Positions 32,154-42,000 of a stretch of DNA of 43,449 nucleotides are shown in pieces. This DNA comes from Candidatus Zhuqueibacterota bacterium (GTDB lineage Bacteria > Zhuqueibacterota > Zhuqueibacteria > Oceanimicrobiales > Oceanimicrobiaceae), in NCBI GenBank assembly GCA_029262005.1, contig JAJDAG010000195.1, positions 1-43,449 of the forward strand, read 5' to 3'. Positions within the stretch are counted from its first letter, which is position 1, and every line of letters begins with the position of its first letter. The notes below the pieces were generated by a model that searched no databases, was not told where the DNA came from, and was given only the letters and a program-made list of their open reading frames with translations. The position numbers and the translations under genes are program-made.

Positions 32154-32181
32154 TTGACAAAGTGAAAAAACAGTTTATATT
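32154..32181 (+). promoter_or_regulatory. Sigma70-like promoter of the 5'-nucleotidase gene
   Basis: TTGACA (32154-32159) and TATATT (32176-32181) are separated by 16 bases. The upstream TTG codon at 32181 overlaps this -10 box, which supports the ATG at 32223 as the real start. Confidence 0.55.
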
Positions 32182-32222
32182 TGAAGAGATACTCACCTCA
32201 AATTAAAACGGAATTAATTAGC

Positions 32223-33998
32223 ATGCGTACAGCACAGACAATCAAACAGATTGGTCGTTCTTTAATAATAGTTACGCTTCTGCTTTCGCAGCAGGCCTTT
32301 TCGCAAACCGTTACACTGAAAATTATCGAAACGACAGATGAACATGGGGCCGTATTTCCTTACGATTTCATCCGGGACAAACCGGCGTCCGGGTCGCTGG
32401 CGCAGGTACAAACTTACGTGCAGCAACAGCGGCAAATAGCCGAACAAAACGTCATTCTACTTTCGGCGGGAGATCTTTTACAAGGGCAACCAACAGTTTA
32501 TTATTATAATTTTGAACAGCCGCAAGTCACGCATCTCTACGCCCGTGTCATGAATTACATGGGTTACGATGCCGGCGCAGTGGGAAATCACGACATCGAA
32601 GCCGGGCATGCTGTTTATGATAAATTCACGACAGAGCTAAAAATGCCCTGGCTGGCTGCCAATGCCGTCAAAAATGAAACCGGCGAGCCTTACTTTCAGC
32701 CTTACGCGATTCTGAACAAACAGGGTGTCAAAATTGCCGTGCTGGGCATGGTCACCCCTGGCATACCGAAATGGTTGCCACAAAAAATTTGGGCGGGCAT
32801 AACATTTCTTGATATGATAGAATCCGCGAGAAAATGGCTTGACATCATCCGTGAACAAGAAAAGCCGGATCTGGTTATTGGCCTGTTTCACTCGGGTGTG
32901 GATTTTAACTACGGCGGCAGCACGGCAGAAACACCGCGAAACGAAAATGCCTCCCGCCTGGTTGCAGAGCAAGTGCCGGGCTTTGACATCATCTTCGCCG
33001 GACACGATCACCAGGTATGGAATTTCACCTCCAACGACTCTTCCGGCAAGCCTGTACCAATTCTCGGCGCCGGCGCACATGCCCGCAACGTGGCCGTGGC
33101 AACGGTGACAATGACCTTGGATGAAAATTCAACTCACTGGCAAAAGGCCATTTCCAGCGAAATTGTTGACATGCGCGACTTTGAGCCGGACACGACTTTT
33201 CTAACGGAATTTTCCCAGGAGTTTCAAGCGATTAAACAGTATGTTTCCAGGCCCATCGGCGAATTCTCCAAAACAATTTCAACGCGGGAAGCTCTGTTTG
33301 GTGATGCGGCATTTGTCGATTTTGTGCATCAAATCCAGCTAGAACTGACAGGCGCAGATATTTCAGTCAGCGCTCCGCTTTCGCTTGATGCCACCATCGA
33401 AAAAGGGCCCTTGTTTGTTCGCGACATGTTTAAGCTTTATAAATATGAGAACCTGCTTTACACCATGCGTCTGACCGGCAAAGAGATTAAAGGTTTTTTG
33501 GAATTTTCCTATGGTAACTGGTTTAATCAAATGCATGGGCCGGAAGATCATTTGCTCATTTTCAAAAAAAAGGAAAACGGTGAAATTACTTCCGGCCTGG
33601 CAACGCCGCTCTTCAATTACGATTCCATGGCCGGCCTTGAATATGTAGTGGATGTGTCAAAACCAGCCGGAAACCGTGTCCACATTCTGGCCCTGGCTGA
33701 TGGCCGCTTATTCGATATGGCGGCACAATACAAAGTGGCTATTAATTCCTACCGCGGCACAGGTGGAGGCGGCCACCTGACACAAGGCGCCGGCATCAAC
33801 GAAAAAGATTTGGACAAACGCCTTATGGCATCAACAGACAAAGATCTGCGCTATTTTTTAATGAAATGGATTGAACGGAAAGGGCAGGTGACAGCAAAGC
33901 CGACGGGAAATTGGCAGGTGACACCCCAGGATTGGTGGCAAGCAGGGAAAGAACGCGACGAAGCTTTACTTTTCAAAAAAAGCGCAACGCAGGACTGA
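32223..33998 (+). CDS. Secreted 5'-nucleotidase / cyclic phosphodiesterase (CpdB/UshA-like)
   Basis: A 591-residue exported phosphoesterase. A signal peptide (about 10-28, ending AFSQ) precedes the metallophosphatase domain with TTDEHG (38-42), SAGDLLQGQ (81-89), GNHDIEAG (121-128), FHSGVDF and AGHDHQVW, a complete di-metal set. The C-terminal substrate domain (about 345-560) has SAPLSLDATIEKGP and RDMFKLYKYENLLYTMRLTG, typical of 5'-nucleotidases that clip extracellular nucleotides or 2',3'-cyclic nucleotides. Phosphate salvage is the likely role. It looks intact. Confidence 0.92.
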   Translation: MRTAQTIKQIGRSLIIVTLLLSQQAFSQTVTLKIIETTDEHGAVFPYDFIRDKPASGSLAQVQTYVQQQRQIAEQNVILLSAGDLLQGQPTVYYYNFEQPQVTHLYARVMNYMGYDAGAVGNHDIEAGHAVYDKFTTELKMPWLAANAVKNETGEPYFQPYAILNKQGVKIAVLGMVTPGIPKWLPQKIWAGITFLDMIESARKWLDIIREQEKPDLVIGLFHSGVDFNYGGSTAETPRNENASRLVAEQVPGFDIIFAGHDHQVWNFTSNDSSGKPVPILGAGAHARNVAVATVTMTLDENSTHWQKAISSEIVDMRDFEPDTTFLTEFSQEFQAIKQYVSRPIGEFSKTISTREALFGDAAFVDFVHQIQLELTGADISVSAPLSLDATIEKGPLFVRDMFKLYKYENLLYTMRLTGKEIKGFLEFSYGNWFNQMHGPEDHLLIFKKKENGEITSGLATPLFNYDSMAGLEYVVDVSKPAGNRVHILALADGRLFDMAAQYKVAINSYRGTGGGGHLTQGAGINEKDLDKRLMASTDKDLRYFLMKWIERKGQVTAKPTGNWQVTPQDWWQAGKERDEALLFKKSATQD

Positions 33999-34564
33999 AG
34001 AATAATCAGGCAACAATGAATCCTGCTCAGAGAATTTATTACCATTGTTGCCAAATAAAACGTACCATTCAGGCCTGCAACTGCTTTTGCAGTCTCAGTA
34101 GGCGTAACGATGTATGAGTTGCTCAGAAGCTGTTGGCCATTGGCAAAAAAATCAATGCGTTTGTTAATGCTTGACCCAAAAAGTTCGTTTTGGTCATTTC
34201 GACCGAGCCGAAGGAATCTGGAAGCACATCAACACCTTAACATCAGCAAAATTGCAGTCTAGGTAAATCACATCACAGCGAAACAAAACTTGCAGCTTAA
34301 GTCCGCAAAAATCGAAGGCCAACAGTTAATAGCCAACAACAAATAGCTGAACAGTTACAATAAAACAGGCCACGAAAGGCCCGAAAGACTTTTTTTATCT
34401 TTTTCGTGCTGTTCGTGGGTAGCCCTCTTAATAACAAAGGCTTTGGCAAACGGCACGAAAACAGCTCAAACGGAATAATTTATCGCAAATCTTGTATTTT
34501 CCAATGGATTCAAAAAAATTTATCGTTCTGAAAACCCGACGCACAAGACAATGGGAGAATTTCG
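33999..34564. other. 566-base intergenic region with a doubtful minus-strand relic
   Basis: No convincing gene. On the minus strand, roughly 34215 to 34010 reads in one frame as RIDFFANGQQLLSNSYIV and AVAGLNGTFYLATMVINS, which has some protein-like character but no start, binding site or known domain. Near 34370 there is a short CACGAA-rich and T-rich stretch. The right end carries the binding site of the next gene. Confidence 0.4.
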
Positions 34565-35644
34565 TTGAACAAAAAACTGCTATTTTTGATGTTTTTGACC
34601 TTACTCTCGGCCTGCTCAAGCAGTAATAATACACCAGACAACGTGCAGCAAACAAAACAACTCAAAATCCAATTGGAATCGCAGCTTGCGCTCAGCGGTA
34701 ATCTGACCGATGTTTGGGGTTACGTTGATCTTGCAACGGGCAAAGAATATGCTCTGGTCGGTTTTGGTTCCAGAAATGGCGGTGTGCACATTGTCGATGT
34801 CTCTAACGCGAAACAACCTGCACGGGTCGCCACGGTCAACAACATTGCCGGCTTTGATGTGAAAGTGTGGCAACACTATTTTTATACCGTGAACGGCGGC
34901 AGCAGTGGCACCGGCGCCATCGTGGACATTGCCGATCCAGCCAACCCTCAGGTTGTCGGCTCCTTTTCATCTGCTCACAACATCTTCATTACAGATAACG
35001 GAACGATGTTCATGGAATTCCCAGGCCTGAGAATTATGGATTTAAATGCCGACCCGTTGAATCCAAAGCAGATTTGGCGCGGTGGCAGCGAAGGCCACGA
35101 TGCGACGGTTGTCGGCAACAGGCTCTATGATTTTCATGGCAGCAGAGGAACGAATATATACGACATATCAAGCCCGTCCAGTCCGCAATTACGCGGCAGC
35201 ATCTCGGCGCCAACGGTAATCTACCACCACAGCGGCTGGCCCACGAAAGATGGTAACTATCTGCTTCTTTGTGACGAAGGCGCAAGGCACCCGACCAATG
35301 ACATCACCATGTGGGACATCCACGATCCCGGCAACCCCGAGCTGGTCGACAGTTATCAGGACAGCACCGCCATCGTGCACAATCTTTACATCATTGACGA
35401 ACTTGCTTTTGTTTCTTATTACAATTCGGGTTTCAGGCTGTTTGACGTTTCACAGCCAGGGGAAATGACCCTCATGGATGAGTTCGACACGACACCGGCA
35501 ACAGGCGAAGTTTTTGGTGGCGCTTTTGGCGTGTACCCCTTCGCGCCTTCAGGATTTATCTACGTTAGCGATAGCAAAGAAGGGCTGTTTATTTTCAGCA
35601 TTCAAGACGAGAACACAAATGCGAAAATGATTTTAGCCCCGTGA
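34565..35644 (+). CDS. LVIVD-repeat (choice-of-anchor B-like) beta-propeller lipoprotein
   Basis: A 359-residue predicted lipoprotein (LTLLSACSS). From about residue 43 it forms LVIVD-type propeller blades: GGVHIVDVSNAKQPARVATV, AIVDIADPANPQVVGSFSS, NIYDISSPSSPQLRGSISA, WDIHDPGNPELVDSYQDS and FRLFDVSQPGEMTLMDEFD. A histidine-rich patch includes SAHNIFIT, EGHDATVVG, YHHSGWPT and VHNLYI. These conserved histidines resemble choice-of-anchor B proteins of unknown role. The start is a TTG codon with GGGAG seven bases before it; no in-frame ATG keeps the leader. Confidence 0.85.
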   Translation: MNKKLLFLMFLTLLSACSSSNNTPDNVQQTKQLKIQLESQLALSGNLTDVWGYVDLATGKEYALVGFGSRNGGVHIVDVSNAKQPARVATVNNIAGFDVKVWQHYFYTVNGGSSGTGAIVDIADPANPQVVGSFSSAHNIFITDNGTMFMEFPGLRIMDLNADPLNPKQIWRGGSEGHDATVVGNRLYDFHGSRGTNIYDISSPSSPQLRGSISAPTVIYHHSGWPTKDGNYLLLCDEGARHPTNDITMWDIHDPGNPELVDSYQDSTAIVHNLYIIDELAFVSYYNSGFRLFDVSQPGEMTLMDEFDTTPATGEVFGGAFGVYPFAPSGFIYVSDSKEGLFIFSIQDENTNAKMILAP

Positions 35645-36060
35645 GTTCGAAACGCAAAAACATAAAAAAACTACTCAAGAATCCAAACCTGGCAAAAAAA
35701 CAAGAATAGCTAAACCGCGAACTTTTAAGCGCGCCCCTCCCATCGCCTTAAGCTGAAGCCAAAACAAGTCAAAAATAGCCGTTTTTATACTCTGTTTTTC
35801 TTACTCGTTTAGTGCTCATTGAATGTACACTATTTAGTATACATTATAATACTTCACACCAGCATTCGCAGCAGAGTACGCATCCGAGGGCAAGCAACAG
35901 GTTTTTCAGCACAAATATGTCAACATTTTGATGGACTCAATTCCATCAATACCCCTGATTCCCCTCTCATAAATCAACTCTGACTTGCTGGCTCAATTTG
36001 CGCAGGCTCTCTGTCTGTGCCAGGCAACATTGATTCAACATCTGGACATTGAGGGTAAAA
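35645..36060. other. 416-base intergenic region upstream of the giant protein
   Basis: No gene seen. It contains an imperfect 20-base palindrome and a TATAAT sequence that may be the control region of the gene at 36061, and GAGGG (36051-36055) just before its ATG. Confidence 0.55.
35824..35850 (+). promoter_or_regulatory. Operator-like palindrome next to a -10 box
   Basis: TGTACACTATTTAGTATACA (35824-35843) is an almost symmetrical inverted repeat, and TATAAT follows at 35845-35850. No good -35 box lies 16-18 bases before it, so an activator-dependent or repressible promoter is possible. It leaves a leader of about 200 bases. Confidence 0.35.
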
Positions 36061-39000
36061 ATGAGAAAAATCAAAAAAACACGTCAGTGCGTAAAATTCA
36101 TGACGGTTTGCTTGACATTGTGTGCAACAGGACTGTCGCTCGCACAAACCAACACATTTACACAAGTGACTACCGGAGATATCGTCACCAATGGCGGCAG
36201 CTCGCTCAGCGCCAGTTGGGGTGATTACAATGGTGATGGATTCCCGGACCTCTATGTAGCTAACAAAGGTTTCGAAAGTAACTTTCTTTATACCAACAAT
36301 GGCGACACAGCGTTTACCCGCGAAACTTTTGGCGACATAGTCAATGACTTCAACTCAGCAGAAGCGGCCACGTGGGGCGATTTCAATGGCGACGGGCACA
36401 TTGATTTGTTTGTCTGTTTTTTGGGTATTAATAATCGTTTGTACAAAAACAATGGCAACGGCACGTTTTCCCCACAAACAACAGGCGCTGTTGTTAACGA
36501 TGGCGGGGCCTCACGCAATGCTGCCTGGGGTGACTTCAATGCCGATGGTTATCTCGACCTTTTTGTTGCCAATGATTCTGGTCAGAACAACTTTCTTTAC
36601 AAAAATAATGGCAATGAAACATTTACAAAAATCACCACCGGCGCCATTGTAAGCGATGGCAAAGATGCCAGCGCAGGCGTTTGGGGAGACTTTAACAACG
36701 ATGGTCTCCTGGATCTATTTGTTGCCAACACCAACAACACAAACAACGGATTATTCCTAAATACCGGCAATGGTATCTTTACAGAAATTACCACAGGTTC
36801 TGTCGTCAACGACGGTAAGTCTTCGCAAAGCGCCAGTTGGGTTGACATAGATAACGATGGCGATCTTGATTTATTTGTAACAAATCTGGCCGAGAAGAGT
36901 GCGCTGCACATGAATAACGGCAACGGTTCGTTCACGCCTGTGACAAACGATACCCTGGTAAAAGTCTCGGGAAATTTCATCAGCGCCGCCTGGGCGGATA
37001 TAGAAAACGATGGCGATCTTGATGTTTTTCTGACAGTGGATAGCGGTGACAATGCACTTTTTATCAATGACGGCTCCGGTGGATTCACCCGCGACAATTC
37101 AACTGCTTTGACTTCCGGCGGTGGCGCCTCCAGGGGCGCAGCCTGGGCAGATGTTGATGCCGACGGCGATCAGGATCTCTTTGTTGCAAACGATGGCGGC
37201 AACAATTTTCTCTATGCAAACCAGGGCAACAGCAACAACTGGCTCAATGTAAAACTCATAGGTGTGCTCACAAACAGGGCCGGCATCGGTTCAAAAGTAC
37301 GCATCAATGCAAATATAAATGGTAACAATATTTGGCAAACTCGGGAAATCAGCAGCCAGACCAACCGCAACGGCCAGAACAGTTGCAACGCTTCATTCGG
37401 CCTGGGCGATGCAACCATCATTGATTCACTCATCGTTGAGTGGCCATCAGGAGAGTTGGAAAGCAAAATTAATGTTTCCGTAAACCAGTTTCTCTCTATT
37501 CAGGAAGATGTTGGCCTCAAGCGATTTTCCTTCCAGCCAATCGATGATGGACAAATCAAAGTTGGAGACGCAAACTCAGCCTTTGGCAACAAAGCAACTG
37601 GTAAAGTAGAAAAAAACCGTTTCAAGACATTTCTCAAATTTAAGATTCAAGGATTGAATGGCAGTGTGGTTTCGGCCAAACTCAAACTTGTGGTTTCCAG
37701 TGGACAGGATGACGGTAGCGACGATGGCGGTTCTCTTTATCGCGCCACAAACACAATATCGGGCAGCAATATAGCGTGGCAGGAAGAAACACTGACTGGC
37801 GGCAATGTACCGGATATTACCGGCGCGCCAATTGCCGGCGCAGGCGCAGTCAGCTTAGGCCAAACCGTAGAATTTGATGTCACCAATATCGTGGTTATTG
37901 ATAGCACTTATAGTTTTGCACTCGCCAGCAACTCCACCGATTATGTTAAATATTTGATGAAAGAAGGCCTTGTGTCGCCGCAGTTGGTTGTGGATGTGGT
38001 TTCTAATGGAGGAAACCTCCCTCCCATCGCTGAAGATGACCTTGTGGCAACGAGGTTGGACCAGACTCTTAACTTCAACGTAGCGATAAACGACCATGAC
38101 ATCGATGGCAGCGTTGACACAACCAGCGTGGATATCATTACACTTCCGGTTAACGGACAAGCCGTCCTGGCACCAAACGGCTGGATAAATTACACGCCAA
38201 ATTCAGGTTTCCTGGGCTCGGACTCACTGACCTACACAATAAAAGACGATGAAGGCGACACCTCTAATGTGGCCAAAGTGACTATCCTAGTCAGCCCGGC
38301 TAACCAACCGCCAATCGCTGTGAACGATCAGGATGTCATCAACAACGAAGAAATCTCAGTCATTGATGTAACCGACAATGATCAGGACTTAGATGGGGCT
38401 ATTGACAGAACAACTGTTGCCCTGGTCACACCGCCGGCGGATGGCACAACCGGCATTGATCCACAGACCGGTGCAATCACTTACACGCCAAACCCGAACT
38501 TTATCGGGACTGAAATTTTTTCGTACACGGTCAACGACAACGAAGGGCTGACTTCGAATCCAGCCAATGTTTTGATCAGTGTCAGCGATGCACCACGAAT
38601 CCAGACGTTAATTTTCCAGCCCAGCGCTGATGGCCAGGTTAAAGTCACCTCTCCGGGTGTTAACTATGGCAGCAAGTCAACTGCGAAAGTTGAGGCAAAT
38701 CTGTTCAGCACCTACTTAAAATTCAATGTTCAAGGGCTGCAAGGCCAGGTTCAGGCCTCGACTTTGCGGTTGCGTGTGGGCGACAACCCAGGTGATGGCG
38801 GCACCCAGGGCGGCCTGGTTTTTTCTGTCTCAAACAATTTTGCCGGAACAAGCACACCCTGGACCGAAATGGCGCTCAATTATACCAACTCGCCACCAAC
38901 CAACACAATATTTTTTCATCAAATTGGCGGTGTTTCTGCAAGTGAGCTGGTCGAAATCGACCTCACCACCATTATTCAATCTGACGGCGTCTACAGTTTT

Positions 39001-42000
39001 GCCATTGAAAGCAACCTCGCCGATCAAGTAAAATATTTGATGAAAGAGAGCATCGATCCGCCTGAACTCGAAATTACCGCGCTGTCAACACTCGGGAACA
39101 TTGCACCGATTGCCAACGATGACAGTGTGCGCACACGCATTGACACTCCGTTTACTTTCGATGTTTCGGCCAATGACATCGATGCCAACGGCACGGTTGA
39201 CCCAACCACGATCACTTTGTTAACGCAAACAACCCATGGCGTGCTTCAACTCAATCCCACAAATGGTTTGATTACCTACACACCTGATACCGGTTTCATC
39301 GGCCAGGATATTTTTTCTTATGATATTCTCGATGATGAAGGCGCCAAATCTAATCCTGCAAATGTGTTCATCACGGTGAACCCGCCGAATGTTGGGCCCA
39401 CTGCAGTGAATGATACAACGACCACGCCGCAAGATCAACTCGTTGATATTAACGTTGCAGCCAACGATGAAGACAGCGATGGCGTTTTGGTTCCCGGCAG
39501 CATCATCATTGCTGCCGCGCCAATTTCCGGCAGTGCTGTGCTTAACAACGGGCTGATTCGCTACACCCCGAATTCAGGTTTCAACGGTCTGGACACATTT
39601 CAATATGTGATTGATGACAACGATGGTGCGACTTCAAACCCAGCCACGGTATTGATCAATGTTGCAGAAAAAGCAACCATTAACACCGTGACTTTCAGCC
39701 CCACCGACGATGCACAGGTGAAACACACTTCCCCAAATGAAAATTATGGCGATAAAGCCACGAGCAGAGTTGTTGCCAACCGCTACAGCGCTTACTTAAA
39801 ATTTAACGTCATTGGCATTCAGGGTAACATCACAAACGCGCTTCTTCGGATCAAAACCGGCGACGCTCCCGATGATGGTGGTCCTGATGGCGGCACGCTT
39901 TACGAAGTATCAAATACCTATGACGGCAGCAACACCCCATGGGTAGAAGACGCTTTGCGTTTCAACAACGCGCCTGTGCCCGGTTTCCCATTCGCCGGCA
40001 TCGGGCCTGTGGATACCGCTGCATTTGTTGAAATCGATATCACACCAATTGTGCGGCAGGCAGGGGTGCTCAGTTTTGCGATTTACAGTGATTCCCCGGA
40101 CCAGGTAAAATATTTGATGCGGGAAAGCGGTACCGCGCCGCAGCTTGTGGTCACAACGGCCTACTTGCCGGTCAATCAGCCCCCGGTTGCTAACGATGAC
40201 AGCCTTAACACCCGTGTTGATCAGTTCGTAGATTTTAATGTAACCGCCAATGATTTTGACCCCGACGGCAGCATTGATAACAACAGTGTGGTAATTTTAA
40301 GCAATCCAAAGAACGGTATATTGCAATCAGGCATTACCAGCAATCTGCTCACCTACACACCAAACAATGGTTATATCGGCCAAGACAGCCTGACTTACCA
40401 GGTAAGCGATAACGACTTTGCCGTGTCAAACGTGGCCACCGTCAGCATTACAGTTAAGCCGCCAAATGCTGCGCCCATTGCTGTGGATGATGCTGCCGGT
40501 GCATTTGATAATGGCACCTCTGTAAATATTGCTGTGCTCGACAACGACACAGATGACGGCGCCATAAATGCCGGCAGCGTACAGATTGTACTGCCTCCGG
40601 TAAACGGCGCTGCCGGTGTTCAGGCAAACGGTGAAATTCAATACTCAGCTAATGTTGGTTATACCGGCCAGGACAGCTTGCGGTACACGGTCAACGATGC
40701 TGAAGGTGCGATTTCAAATGCTGCTACTGTAAGAATATCCGTGCAGAAGGCGCCGAATATTCAGACCTTGACTTTTTACCCGATCGAAGACGGCCAGGTG
40801 CGCAAGAGCTCTCCCGGCACTAATTACGGCTCCAAATCAACCGGAAAAGTGGAAACGAATAAATTCAGTGCTTATTTCAAATTTCAAGTGACCGGTCTGA
40901 CCGGTCAGATTGGCGATGTCAAATTGCGACTGCACGTGGGTGATGGGGCTAACGACGGCAGCAACAGCGGTGGCGAAATATACCCGGCGTCCAATCAATT
41001 CGGAAATCAGAATTCTCCCTGGAATGAAGATATTCTTAACTTTAGCAACCGCCCGGACATCATTGGCCCGGCTCTGGCAGCGGCTGGAGCCGTCTCTCCT
41101 GATACCGATGTTGAGTTTCTCTTACCGGGAATCATTACTGCTGACGGCATTTTCAGTTTTGTCATTCAAACCAGTTCAGCCGATCAGGTAAAGTATCTTA
41201 TGAAAGAAGGGGTGACGCCGCCGCAACTTATCATTGAAACCCTGGCCTTTTCAGGCAATCGGCCACCGGTGGCAAATGACGATCTCGTGCAAACAAATCT
41301 CAACCAACCTGTTTTTTTCAATCTGACACGCAACGACGTTGACCCGGACGGTTCGATCGACACAACCAGTGTTTCAACTCGTTCCCAGCCCATCAACGGC
41401 ACATTGCAAGCCGGCAGTGCTGCCAATCTGTTTATTTACACGCCCAATTCCGGCTATACCGGGCAGGATAGTTTCACCTACGACGTTCTGGATAATGAAG
41501 CCGAACCTTCAAATATTGCCACTGTGACAATTGATGTTTTTCCGCCCAATCAAACGCCGGTTGCTGTGGATGACAATGCCGCAACCACGCAAGGTGCTGC
41601 CGTGGAAATTGATGTGCTTGGTAATGATACCGACAGCGACGGCACCCTTGCTCCAGGGTCGGTTGCTCTGGTCGCTCAGCCGGCAAATGGTTCTGCTTCC
41701 ATTAACCCGACAAACGGTAAAATTACATACACACCAAACACAACCTTCGTTGGCCTTGGGCAATTTACTTACACTGTGCAGGACAATATCGGCGCTGTTT
41801 CAAACGCAGCAATCGTGCGCATTAACGTAGCACGAGCGCCAACAACAGAAACGTTCTCGTTCAAACCACTTGATGACGGCCAGGTGCGCCGCACTTCGCC
41901 AGGCTCCAATTATGGCAATCATGGCACAGCCAAAATTGAAAACAACAAATTCAGCGCTTTTCTCAAGTTTAGTGTAGAAGGCCTCACCGGGCAGGTCACA

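Noticed and set aside
32181-32222. TTG start of the 5'-nucleotidase
   Set aside because: It overlaps a -10 box of a good sigma70 promoter, and the signal peptide begins properly at the ATG at 32223.
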